From an uncultured Oscillospiraceae bacterium (lineage in GTDB: Bacteria > Bacillota > Clostridia > Oscillospirales > Oscillospiraceae): DNA of 13,848 nucleotides. Location of the stretch: the NCBI GenBank assembly GCA_947630345.1, contig CANRHF010000035.1, positions 1 through 13,848 on the forward strand, read 5' to 3'. Below are positions 5,338 through 12,558 of the stretch, one piece after another. Position 1 is the stretch's first letter. Each line of letters begins with the position of its first letter. The position numbers and the translations under genes were made by a program. The notes under the pieces were generated by a model. The model was not told the origin of the DNA, searched no databases, and was given only the letters and a program-made list of their open reading frames with translations.

Positions 5338-6188
5338 ACCTCAAAAAAGCTCTTTACCGTGGTCACGACCCCGTCCTGGGCCCGGGCCAGCATGAGAAAT
5401 TCCCCTTCCGGGCTGTAGGCCCGGTAGAGCCCGTCCGCCAGAGGCCGGGAAAAGGAATTGCCGCTGCGGCAGCGAAGGGTCTGTTTTTCTGTCAGAGACA
5501 CGGCCGGGAACTGGTCAAATAAAGCGTCCACCGGCAGAAGATACTCTTCCGGCCCTTCCAGCAGGGCCTCCAGCGGGACGGCCTCCCGGAGGGTGAACCG
5601 CCCCGCCGCTTCCCGGCGGAGGGCGGCCATGCAGCCCCCGCAGCCCAGGACGGCGCCGATGTCCTTACACAGCGTGCGAATGTAGGTCCCTTTGGAGCAG
5701 TGGACCCGAATTTCCGCCGAGTCTCCGGAAAAGGCGGTACATTCCAGGGAAAAGATCGTAATTTGCCGGGGCTTCCGCGCCACCTCTTTCCCCGCCCGGG
5801 CCAGGTCGTAGAGCCGCCGGCCCTCCACCTTCAGGGCGGAGTACATGGGCGGCACCTGGAAAATTTGCCCGGTAAATTGGGGCAGGACCCCCCGGAACTG
5901 CTCTTCCGTCACGGACACCTCTTGGCTGGACAGCACCCTGCCGGTGGTGTCCTCGGTGTCGGTGGTCAGCCCCAGCCGCAGTTTTGCCAGGTAGGTCTTC
6001 TCCGCGTCCTCGAAAAAGGGCACCGCCCGGGTGGCCCGGCCCACGAAAACCGGCAGCACCCCCGTGGCCATGGGGTCCAGGGTGCCCCCGTGGCCGATCC
6101 GGCGGGTGTCGCAGGCCCGGCGAAGCCGGGCGGTCACGTCCTGACTGGTCCAGCCGGCGGGCTTGTCCACCACCAGGATTCCGTTCAT
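5334..6188 (-). CDS. truB: tRNA pseudouridine-55 synthase
   Basis: Forms pseudouridine at position 55 in the T-loop of tRNAs. It is 284 residues, within the usual 280-310. The N-terminus MNGILVVDKPAGWTSQDV, the catalytic loop GHGGTLDPMATGVL with Asp38 as nucleophile, the KTY motif at Tyr66, QVPPMYSALKVEGRRLYDLAR, and CSKGTYIRTLCKDIG (164-178) identify it. The second glycine of GHGG replaces the Thr seen in Escherichia coli TruB, a tolerated variation next to the catalytic Asp. A C-terminal PUA-like tail follows. Its ATG overlaps the nrnA stop and its stop overlaps the ribF start, each by 4 nt, so the three genes are translationally coupled. Confidence 0.97.
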   Translation of the reverse strand: MNGILVVDKPAGWTSQDVTARLRRACDTRRIGHGGTLDPMATGVLPVFVGRATRAVPFFEDAEKTYLAKLRLGLTTDTEDTTGRVLSSQEVSVTEEQFRGVLPQFTGQIFQVPPMYSALKVEGRRLYDLARAGKEVARKPRQITIFSLECTAFSGDSAEIRVHCSKGTYIRTLCKDIGAVLGCGGCMAALRREAAGRFTLREAVPLEALLEGPEEYLLPVDALFDQFPAVSLTEKQTLRCRSGNSFSRPLADGLYRAYSPEGEFLMLARAQDGVVTTVKSFFEV

Positions 6189-7129
6189 AGCGCCTCCGCC
6201 ATGGCCTGTTCCATGGCCTGGGCCGCCGCTTCCAGAGACATTTTCAACGTGGCCCCGGCGGCCCCCCGGTGGCCCCCGCCGCCGAAGCCGCGGCAGATGG
6301 CGGCGGCGTCGTAGCCCGGCGCGGCCCGGAGAGAGACCTTTACCGACCCGTCGGGATTTTCCCGGAGGGTGGCGGCCAGCACCACCCCCGGCAATGACCG
6401 GGGCAGGCCGGAGACGTTTTCCAAATCGTCCTCCGTGGCCTCCAGGGCGGTCTCCACCGCCTTGGGCAGGGGGAACACGGCAATTTTTCCCCCCTGGGAC
6501 CGGCGGATATGCTCTGCCGCATAGCCGCTAAGCCGGAGCTTGGCCAGGGAGGTGGTCTCAAAAATGGCCTGGTTGATGGAAAACAGGTCGCCCCCCGCCT
6601 GGGCGCAGGCCGCCGCCACGGTAAAGGTGTGGGCGGTGGTGTTGGCGTAGCGGAAGCAGCCGGTGTCCGTGGACACGGCGGTGTAGAGGGCCTCCGCGAT
6701 TTTTTGGTCCATTTTCAGGCCCCAGAGGTTGAATAGATCCCAGATCAGCTCCCCGCAGGCCCCCATTTCCGGGTCCACCAGCTCCAGGGTCGTGAAGGAC
6801 TCCCCGGCGTGGTGGTCCAGCCGCAGCTGGATGGCCGGCAGCAGGGGCAAAAAGCCGTCGGGCAGCATATTTTTGGAGGCCACGTCCACGGAGATCACCG
6901 TCTGCCCGGCCTGGGGGGCGTCCACGGTGAGCCCGGAGAGCAGAGGCAGGTATTTTTCCGTCACCTCCGGATTTTTCAGGACGTGGGCAGATTTCCCCAG
7001 GGCCCGAAGGGCTCGGCACAGCGCCGCGGCGGAGCCCACCGTGTCCCCGTCGGGGCGGCGGTGGGTGAGGATCAGGTAGCGGTCCCGGTCCAGGAGCCAG
7101 GCGGCGGCGTCAGCTCTCGTCATCTGCAT
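6185..7129 (-). CDS. nrnA: DHH-family bifunctional oligoribonuclease/pAp phosphatase
   Basis: NrnA degrades 2- to 5-nt RNAs and dephosphorylates 3'-phosphoadenosine 5'-phosphate in Firmicutes, which lack Orn. It is 314 residues, as usual. Metal-binding motifs are present: H23 with PDGD at 26-29 and GS following, Asp82 in SVDVAS, the DHH triad at 105-107, and Asp155 in STDTGCFRYANTT. The DHHA1 substrate domain ends with GGGGHRGAAG (283-292). The ATG at 7129 has GGAGG 6 nt before it and lies 20 nt inside the rbfA reading frame. The position between rbfA and truB is the same as in Bacillus subtilis. It ends short-RNA turnover that PNPase, in the same cluster, cannot complete. Confidence 0.95.
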   Translation of the reverse strand: MQMTRADAAAWLLDRDRYLILTHRRPDGDTVGSAAALCRALRALGKSAHVLKNPEVTEKYLPLLSGLTVDAPQAGQTVISVDVASKNMLPDGFLPLLPAIQLRLDHHAGESFTTLELVDPEMGACGELIWDLFNLWGLKMDQKIAEALYTAVSTDTGCFRYANTTAHTFTVAAACAQAGGDLFSINQAIFETTSLAKLRLSGYAAEHIRRSQGGKIAVFPLPKAVETALEATEDDLENVSGLPRSLPGVVLAATLRENPDGSVKVSLRAAPGYDAAAICRGFGGGGHRGAAGATLKMSLEAAAQAMEQAMAEAL

Positions 7130-7472
7130 CGGACTCCTCCAGGGAGCGCAGCAGCTCCAGCATTTTGGCCCCCTGGACGATGGACTCGTCCAGGACCCAC
7201 TGCAGCTCCGGGGTGCAGCGCAGCTGTAACGCCCGGGCCAGGTCCCGGCGCAGGAAGCCCGCAGCGGATTTAAGGCCCTTTAGGGCCTCCTTGGCCTTCT
7301 CCGTTTCCAGGAAGCTGACGTAGACCTTGGCGTACTTCTGATCCGCCGTTACCTCCACCCGGGTGATGGAGATCATGGTGTCCCGCACCCGGGGGTCCTT
7401 GACCTCCCGCAGGCGGCTGGACAGCTCCTTGCGGACTGCCTCGTTGATCCGGTCCAATCGGTTGGATGGCAT
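7110..7472 (-). CDS. rbfA: 30S ribosome-binding factor A
   Basis: A 120-residue KH-fold assembly factor that binds immature 30S subunits and helps mature the 5' end of 16S rRNA. The start SNRLDRINEAVRKELSSRL, then DPRVRDTMISITRVEVTADQKYAKVYVSFL and LQLRCTPELQWVLDESI are the family pattern. It starts at the ATG at 7472, with AGGAGG 8 nt upstream; the frame is open further upstream but that part is antisense-phase within infB. A GC-rich hairpin lies between infB and this gene. The acidic C-terminal tail (EESDADDES) overlaps the nrnA start. Confidence 0.97.
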   Translation of the reverse strand: MPSNRLDRINEAVRKELSSRLREVKDPRVRDTMISITRVEVTADQKYAKVYVSFLETEKAKEALKGLKSAAGFLRRDLARALQLRCTPELQWVLDESIVQGAKMLELLRSLEESDADDES

Positions 7473-7496
7473 AATGGATCCCTCCTTCTCGGAAAT

Positions 7497-7521
7497 CCGC
7501 CGCGCCGGATGGGCGCGGCGG
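7497..7521 (-). other. GC-rich hairpin between infB and rbfA
   Basis: A perfect 10-bp stem CCGCCGCGCC (7497-7506) / GGCGCGGCGG (7512-7521) with a 5-nt loop lies 7 nt after the infB stop and before the rbfA ribosome binding site. No U-tract follows, so it is more likely an mRNA stabilising or processing element than a terminator. Confidence 0.6.
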
Positions 7522-7528
7522 GATCTGG

Positions 7529-9964
7529 TTAAACCTGAATTTGCTCCATGACGAAGCACTCGAAAACGTCGCCCTCTTTGATGTCGTTGAACTTGGCGAT
7601 GCTCATGCCGCACTCGTAGCCGGCGGCGACTTCCTTGACCGGGTCTTTGAACCGCTGCAGGGAGCCCACCTCGCCCTCGTGGACCACGATGTTGTCCCGC
7701 AGGACCCGGACCTTGGCGTCCCGGGCTACCTTGCCGTCCTTGACCATGCAGCCGGCGATGGTGCCCACGGCGGAGACCTTGTAGGTCACCCGGACCTCGG
7801 CGTGGCCGATGACGGCCTCCCGGTATTTGGGGGCCAGCATGCCCTTCATGGCGGCCTCGATCTCGTCGATAGCGTCGTAGATCACCCGGTAGAACCGCAT
7901 ATCCACCTTGGACCGCTGGGCGTTGGCCTGGGCGGCGGCGTCCGCCCGGACGTTGAAGCCCACCACGATGGCCCCGGCGGTGGAGGCCAGCAGGATGTCG
8001 GACTCGTTCACCGCGCCGACCCCGGCGTGGATGACCTTCACCCGGACCTCGTCGTTGGAGATCTTCTCCAGGCTGGCCTTGATGGCCTCGGCGGAGCCCT
8101 GAACGTCGGCCTTGACGATCAGATCCAGCTCCTTCATCTCCCCCTCCTTCATCTTGTCGAAGAGGTTGTCCAGGGTCACCTTGGTGGCCAGCTTGGCCTG
8201 GGCGTCCTTTTCCGCCTGACGGCGCTGCTCCACCAGCTCCCGGGCCATCCGCTCGTCGGAGACGGCGTTGAACTCGTCGCCGGGGGTGGGCACGTCGGCC
8301 AGGCCGGTGATCTCCACGGGCTGGGAGGGGCCGGCGGTCTTGACGGTGCGGCCCTTGTCGTTGGTCATCACCCGGACCCGGCCCACGGCGGTGCCGGCGA
8401 TGATGATGTCGCCCTGCTTCAGGGTGCCGTTTTGCACCAGCAGCGTGGCGATGGGGCCCCGGGCCTTGTCCAGCCGGGCCTCGATGACGGTGCCCTTGGC
8501 GGGCCGGTTGGGGTTGGCCTTCAGGTCCTGGACCTCGGCGGTGACGATGACCATTTCCAGCAGATTGTCGATGCCCATGCCGGTCTTGGCGGAGATGGGG
8601 CACACGATGGTGTCCCCGCCCCATTCCTCGGGCAGCAGGTCGTACTCGGTGAGCTGCTGCTTGATCCGGTCCGGGTTGGCGCCGGGCTTATCCATTTTGT
8701 TGATGGCCACCACAATGGGGATCTTGGCGGCCTTGGCGTGATTGATAGCCTCGATGGTCTGGGGCATGATGCCGTCGTCGGCGGCCACCACCAGAATGGC
8801 GATATCCGTACACATGGCGCCCCGGGCCCGCATGGAGGTGAAGGCCGCGTGGCCGGGGGTGTCCAGGAAGGTGATGGGATTGCCGCCGATCTGCACGGTG
8901 TAGGCGCCGATATGCTGGGTGATGCCGCCGGCCTCGCCGGAGACCACGTTGGTTTTCCGCACGGCGTCCAGCAGGCTGGTCTTGCCGTGGTCCACATGGC
9001 CCATGACCACCACCACGGGAGAACGGGGCTGAAGCTCCTCGGCGGTGTCCACATGGTCGTCGATGATCCGCTCCTCGATGGTGACGGTGACTTCCCGCTC
9101 CACCTTGCAGCCCAGCTCCGTGGCCACGAACTCGGCGGTGTCATAGTCGATGGTCTGGTTGATGGCGGCGATGACGCCGTTTTTCAGCAGGAGCTTGATG
9201 ACCTCCCCGGCGGTCTTCTTCATCCGGGAGGCCAGCTCGCCCACGGTGATTTCGTCGGGGATCTTCACGGTGACGGGGGCCCGTCGGGCCACCTCCATCT
9301 GGAGGCGGCGGAGCTTCTCCTGCTCCTCGCTGCGGGCCTTGCTGCCCTTGAATTTGCCGTCTTTTTTATTATTGGCCTTTTTGCCGCCGCCGATGCGCTG
9401 CTTGCCGCCGGTGTACTTCTGCTCCCGCTCACTCATCAGGCTGTCCACCCGGTCGTCGAACCGGGCGGCGTTGACCTGGACGGCGGAGGTGTCCACCACC
9501 CGGCGCTCCCGCTTCCGCTCCGGCTCCTTGGGCTTGGCAGGCTTTTGGGGCTGGGTGTTCTGGGGCGCGGGCTTGGGCTCCTGCCTGGCCTCGGATTTGC
9601 CCTCGGATTTGGGCGGTAGGGGCTTGCCCTCCTGCTTTTTGGGCTGCTCCGGGCGCTTGGGGGCCTTGGCCTGGTCCGGGGCGGGGGTCTCGGCCTTGGG
9701 CTGCTCCGGCTTGGCCGGTTCCTTGGGCGGCTCCACGGGCTTGGGCGCGGGCTTGGCCGCCTGGGCGGCGAAAACCTGCTCCAAGGACGTGATCTGATGG
9801 GTCTGGGTCATGTAGTCAAAAACCGCGTTGAGCTCCTGGTCCGTCAAAATTTGGGAATAGGACTTGGGCTTGGCGGAAAATTTCGCGACGATGGCGGAAA
9901 TGTCCTTGGGCGGCAGGCCAAAATCCGCCGCGACTTCCTTCACTCGGTACTTCACTAAACTCAT
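7529..9964 (-). CDS. infB: Translation initiation factor IF-2
   Basis: GTPase that places initiator tRNA on the 30S subunit and promotes subunit joining. It is 811 residues. The IF2_N helical domain occupies residues 1-60 (VKYRVKEVAADFGLPPKDI). A Pro/Lys/Glu-rich, probably disordered linker runs from about 71 to 155, followed by a basic stretch and a second IF2_N-type domain at about 229-285. The G domain has G1 GHVDHGKT (322-329), GGITQHIGAY as the G2 region, G3 DTPGH (368-372), G4 NKMD (422-425) and G5 SAK. Domains II-IV end with GYECGMSIAKFNDIKEGDVFECFVMEQIQV, the typical C-terminus. GGAGG is 7 nt before the ATG. It follows ylxQ by 16 nt and is the largest gene of the cluster. Confidence 0.98.
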   Translation of the reverse strand: MSLVKYRVKEVAADFGLPPKDISAIVAKFSAKPKSYSQILTDQELNAVFDYMTQTHQITSLEQVFAAQAAKPAPKPVEPPKEPAKPEQPKAETPAPDQAKAPKRPEQPKKQEGKPLPPKSEGKSEARQEPKPAPQNTQPQKPAKPKEPERKRERRVVDTSAVQVNAARFDDRVDSLMSEREQKYTGGKQRIGGGKKANNKKDGKFKGSKARSEEQEKLRRLQMEVARRAPVTVKIPDEITVGELASRMKKTAGEVIKLLLKNGVIAAINQTIDYDTAEFVATELGCKVEREVTVTIEERIIDDHVDTAEELQPRSPVVVVMGHVDHGKTSLLDAVRKTNVVSGEAGGITQHIGAYTVQIGGNPITFLDTPGHAAFTSMRARGAMCTDIAILVVAADDGIMPQTIEAINHAKAAKIPIVVAINKMDKPGANPDRIKQQLTEYDLLPEEWGGDTIVCPISAKTGMGIDNLLEMVIVTAEVQDLKANPNRPAKGTVIEARLDKARGPIATLLVQNGTLKQGDIIIAGTAVGRVRVMTNDKGRTVKTAGPSQPVEITGLADVPTPGDEFNAVSDERMARELVEQRRQAEKDAQAKLATKVTLDNLFDKMKEGEMKELDLIVKADVQGSAEAIKASLEKISNDEVRVKVIHAGVGAVNESDILLASTAGAIVVGFNVRADAAAQANAQRSKVDMRFYRVIYDAIDEIEAAMKGMLAPKYREAVIGHAEVRVTYKVSAVGTIAGCMVKDGKVARDAKVRVLRDNIVVHEGEVGSLQRFKDPVKEVAAGYECGMSIAKFNDIKEGDVFECFVMEQIQV

Positions 9965-9980
9965 ATGCGCACCTCCAAAA

Positions 9981-10397
9981 TCAATGTTCCTTCTTCTTCC
10001 GGCGCTTGTTGCGCTGATGGGCCTTGGCCTCCTCCTGCCGCTGGCGGAGACGGTCCGCCGACGTTTGAAGGGCCTGGGTCACGTCCTCCGGCGGGGGCGG
10101 GTCCAGGGCTTTCAGAAAGGCCAGGGCCAGGGGCGGGTCTAAAAAGGCGGCGACGGCCAGCTGGGTCCGGCCCACGGCGGCGCCAAGCTCCTCCTTGGAG
10201 CGGCCCAACCGGAGATATTTTTGGTTCGTGCCCGCCGTCATGCTCTCCGCCTGCCGCCAGGTTCGGTCGGCGGCGTCGGCGGCCACGAGAATCAGCCGGG
10301 CGTCCCCCGCCCGGGCGGCGGCGGCAGCCGCTTCCTCTCCCAGAGCGGCCAGGCCCGCCTTGTGGGCCAGGGACAGATACTGCAAAGCCTTATCCAT
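9981..10397 (-). CDS. ylxQ: L7Ae-family RNA-binding protein YlxQ
   Basis: A small L7Ae/L30e-fold protein found between rnpM and infB in many Firmicutes. The match is in the start LSLAHKAGLAALGEEA, RLILVAADAADRTWRQAE and SKEELGAAVGRTQLAVAAFLDPPLA, which follow the family pattern for kink-turn RNA binders. The exact role of YlxQ is not established. It is 138 residues, about 35-40 longer than the usual length of about 100, because of a C-terminal tail rich in Arg, Lys and Gln that ends NKRRKKKEH. The tail would add nonspecific RNA affinity. GGAGG lies 6 nt before the ATG inside the preceding gene, whose last 8 nt overlap it. Confidence 0.88.
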   Translation of the reverse strand: MDKALQYLSLAHKAGLAALGEEAAAAAARAGDARLILVAADAADRTWRQAESMTAGTNQKYLRLGRSKEELGAAVGRTQLAVAAFLDPPLALAFLKALDPPPPEDVTQALQTSADRLRQRQEEAKAHQRNKRRKKKEH

Positions 10398-10659
10398 TTC
10401 CCGCCTCCATTTCCCGGGCCAGGCGATCGTAGACCTCCTGAGGGATGGGGGTTTCCAGGCTCCGTTCCAGCGCTCGGGAGCGCTGGGCCTTTGTTAGGCA
10501 CTCGGGGTTGGGGCACAGGTAGGCCCCCCGGCCGTTGACCTTGCCGGAAAAATCCAAGCCCACGGTGCCGTCGGTCCGGCGCACCACCCGGATCAGCTCC
10601 CGCTTGGCCTTCCGCTCCCGGCAGCCCATACACTGCCGCTGGGGAATTTTCTTCTCCAT
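10390..10659 (-). CDS. rnpM: RNase P modulator RnpM (YlxR, DUF448)
   Basis: An 89-residue protein of the YlxR family. The Bacillus subtilis member binds the RNase P RNA and modulates its activity. The family pattern is clear: QRQCMGCRERKAKRELIRVVR at the start, then LDFSGKVNGRGAYLCPNPECLTKA with the GRGAY signature. Cys10, Cys13, Cys49 and Cys54 form two pairs that could bind metal, though this is not known to be required. The ribosome binding site is a G-run (GGGGGG) 6 nt before the ATG. It lies 12 nt after nusA and overlaps ylxQ by 8 nt, so it is co-expressed with both. Confidence 0.93.
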   Translation of the reverse strand: MEKKIPQRQCMGCRERKAKRELIRVVRRTDGTVGLDFSGKVNGRGAYLCPNPECLTKAQRSRALERSLETPIPQEVYDRLAREMEAGNG

Positions 10660-10671
10660 GGACGGCCCCCC

Positions 10672-11925
10672 TTACTCCTGGGCGGCGCCTTCCAGGGAGG
10701 ACTGGGATTTGATGTCGATCTTGTAGCCGGTGAGCCGGGCGGCCAGGCGGGCGTTCTGGCCCTCCTTGCCGATGGCCAGGCTCAGCTGGTTGTCCGGCAC
10801 CACCACCCGGCAGGCCTTCTGGCCGGGGATCTGGGTGACGGAGACCACCTCCGCCGGGCTCAGGGCCGCCCGGACGTATTCACAGGGGTCTTCCGAGAAG
10901 ACTACGATATCCACCTTCTCGCCGTGGAGCTCCTCCACCACGGCGGCCACCCGGCCGCCTCTGGGCCCCACGCAGGCGCCCACTGGATCCAGCCCCTCCT
11001 GGGCGGCCCGGACGGCCATCTTGGAGCGGGACCCGGCCTCCCGGGCGATGTTGCGGATCTCCACCTGGCCCTCGAATATCTCCGGGGTCTCCAGCTCGAA
11101 GAGCCGCCGGATCAGATTGGGATGGGTCCGGGAGACGTAGAGTACCGGTTCCCGGCCGGCGTTCCGGGTCTCCAGGGAGTAGGCCTTTACCATTTCGCCG
11201 GGGGCGAAGGTCTCCCCGGGGATCTGCTCGCTGGAGCGGAGGACGGCGTCGCTGGCCTCCTCCCCCTGGCCCACGGTGAGGACCAGGGCGCCGGGGTCGT
11301 TCTCCGCCAGGTGGATTTTCCACATGGGAATGCCCAGCTCCCGGGCCAGCTCGTAGGCCGAGGCCTTCCGGCCGGTGTTCCGCTGGATCAGCGCCTCTGC
11401 CTCGGTGATCTGCTGTTTCACGGCGGCGAAGTCCGTCACCTTGCCGGTGACCAGCTCCTGGGCCTTGGCGGTGAACCGCTCGGGGGCGGCGTTCATGCCC
11501 CGCTCGGCCTCCCGGATGCCCTGGATCACTACCTGCTTGGCGGTCTGGGCGGCGATGCGCCCGAATTTGTCGATATTGATGGGGATGCTGATGACGCCCC
11601 CCACCTGAGCGTTGGGATCGATGGCGCGGGCGGCGTCCAGCTGGATCTCCAGGGCGGAGTCCTCCACCTCCTCCACCACGGTCTTGACCTGGAACATGGT
11701 CAGGCCCTTTTCGCTCAGGTCCACCACCACGTTTTCCGCGGGCACGTCCCGGTGATCCTCCCGGTCCCGGCGGTAGGCGTTGGTCAGGGCCTGCTTCAGC
11801 CGCTCCACCATGTAGTCCACGGGGATGCCCTTCAGGGCCTCCAGGTCCCGCAGGCTGGCGAAAATTTCCGCGCCGATGTCCACCTTGGGGGCCTCGACGG
11901 TTTTCTTCCGAGTATTTCTGGCCAT
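10672..11925 (-). CDS. nusA: Transcription termination/antitermination factor NusA with an S1-domain insertion
   Basis: Binds RNA polymerase and controls pausing, intrinsic termination and antitermination. It has 417 residues versus about 370 in Bacillus subtilis. The N-terminal polymerase-binding domain runs to about 140 and contains FGRIAAQTAKQVVIQGIREAERG (121-143). The S1 domain begins with ELVTGKVTDF (157-166) and ends with EPVLYVSRTHP (259-269). Between its first two strands there is an extra segment, about 167-212, including NTGRKASAYELARELGIP, which looks like sigma-70 region 3. KH1 has GPRG at 320-323 and KH2 GKEG at 386-389 in the run SLAIGKEGQNARLAARLTG. I start at the ATG at 11925 with AGGAGG 7 nt upstream; seven more upstream codons exist but contain that site. 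The first 17 residues are a basic extension. Confidence 0.97.
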   Translation of the reverse strand: MARNTRKKTVEAPKVDIGAEIFASLRDLEALKGIPVDYMVERLKQALTNAYRRDREDHRDVPAENVVVDLSEKGLTMFQVKTVVEEVEDSALEIQLDAARAIDPNAQVGGVISIPINIDKFGRIAAQTAKQVVIQGIREAERGMNAAPERFTAKAQELVTGKVTDFAAVKQQITEAEALIQRNTGRKASAYELARELGIPMWKIHLAENDPGALVLTVGQGEEASDAVLRSSEQIPGETFAPGEMVKAYSLETRNAGREPVLYVSRTHPNLIRRLFELETPEIFEGQVEIRNIAREAGSRSKMAVRAAQEGLDPVGACVGPRGGRVAAVVEELHGEKVDIVVFSEDPCEYVRAALSPAEVVSVTQIPGQKACRVVVPDNQLSLAIGKEGQNARLAARLTGYKIDIKSQSSLEGAAQE

Positions 11926-11949
11926 TTTCTTTCCTCCTGGTTCCATATG

Positions 11950-12405
11950 TTAAAATTCGGCCCGGAGACGCACCAGAGCCACCTGGGATCTTTCCAGGGT
12001 CACAGGCTCCCCCTCCGAGGGCCGGACGGTGATCCGCCCGCCGTCATAGCCTTCCAAAATCGCGGGAAATTCCTTCCTGCCCCCCAGGGGGCGGTAGAGC
12101 TTCACCCAGATGGGGGACCCCATAAATTTTTCAAAATCCGACGGCCGCCGCAGGGGCCGTTCCAGCCCCGCGGAGCAGACCTCGAAGTGGTAGCGCTCCG
12201 GGATGGGGTCGGCCTCGTCCAGCAGGGGGTCCAGCGCCCGGGAGACGGCCTCGCAGTCATTGATGCTCACGCCGCCGTCCTTGTCGATGTACACCCGGAG
12301 GAACCGCTCGGAGCCCTCCCGGACGTACTCCACGTCCCACAGCGAACAGCCCTGGGCCTCCGCGATGGGCCGGGCCATCTCCGCGACCAAGTCCGTTATT
12401 TTCAA
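11950..12405 (-). CDS. rimP: Ribosome maturation factor RimP
   Basis: A 151-residue two-domain protein that assists 30S assembly before IF-2 and RbfA act. Family features are the N-terminal VAEMARPIAEAQGCSLWDVEYVREG, RVYIDKDGGVSINDCEAVSRALDPLLDE, and YHFEVCSAGLERPLRRPSDFEKFMG, followed by a C-terminal SH3-like domain. The start is a TTG at 12405, supported by AAAGAGG 8 nt upstream; the first in-frame ATG (codon 10) would cut into the conserved N-terminal helix. It is the first gene of the long cluster, preceded by a strong promoter and a leader hairpin, and 24 nt upstream of nusA. The rimP-nusA pairing is conserved from Escherichia coli to Bacillus. Confidence 0.95.
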   Translation of the reverse strand: MKITDLVAEMARPIAEAQGCSLWDVEYVREGSERFLRVYIDKDGGVSINDCEAVSRALDPLLDEADPIPERYHFEVCSAGLERPLRRPSDFEKFMGSPIWVKLYRPLGGRKEFPAILEGYDGGRITVRPSEGEPVTLERSQVALVRLRAEF

Positions 12406-12425
12406 TAAATTCGCCTCTTTCAGCG

Positions 12426-12455
12426 CAAAAGAGAGGGGCGGTCCCCTCTCTTTTG
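12426..12455 (-). promoter_or_regulatory. Leader hairpin / attenuator candidate upstream of rimP-nusA
   Basis: A perfect 13-bp stem CAAAAGAGAGGGG (12426-12438) / CCCCTCTCTTTTG (12443-12455) with a 4-nt loop. On the - strand the 3' arm ends CTCTCTTTTGCGC, so the U-run lies in the stem and continues only briefly. It lies in the 5' leader about 20 nt after the predicted transcription start and 20 nt before the TTG start. In Bacillus subtilis the rimP-nusA operon leader contains a weak intrinsic terminator whose use is stimulated by NusA, an autoregulatory loop. This hairpin sits where that attenuator would be expected. Confidence 0.7.
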
Positions 12456-12479
12456 TAGTATCTACGCAAGATTACTGAT

Positions 12480-12508
12480 AGTATACCATCCTTGTCCCCA
12501 TTTTGCAA
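12480..12508 (-). promoter_or_regulatory. Promoter of the rimP-nusA-infB cluster
   Basis: TTGCAA (12503-12508), a 17-nt spacer, and TATACT (12480-12485) preceded by TGG, an extended -10. It matches the housekeeping consensus closely. Predicted start near 12473, giving a leader of about 68 nt. Confidence 0.85.
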
Positions 12509-12523
12509 GAGGGAAATGGAAGA

Positions 12524-12555
12524 AAAATCCGGTTTTTTTCAACAAAATTCGGAAA
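12524..12555 (-). terminator. Candidate terminator after the ADP-ribosylglycohydrolase-like gene
   Basis: On the - strand TCCG, a T-rich arm, GTTG loop, A-rich arm and CGGA are followed by TTTTTC. The stem is weak and AT-rich (TCCG/CGGA at 12550-12553 and 12528-12531), but it lies 6 nt after the stop and upstream of the next promoter. Confidence 0.45.
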
Positions 12556-12558
12556 AAC

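Noticed and set aside
6060..6090. TruB inactivation because the catalytic loop reads GHGG rather than GHTG
   Set aside because: The catalytic Asp38, Tyr66 and KGTYIR are intact, and substitution at this Thr position occurs in other active homologues.
7541..9619. Long + strand open frame (692 codons) across infB
   Set aside because: Antisense to infB with Gly/Asp/His/Val-rich shadow composition; GC-rich codon bias suppresses stops on this strand.
10924..12408. Long + strand open frame (494 codons) across nusA and rimP
   Set aside because: Shadow of two clearly real genes; no ribosome binding site or domain.
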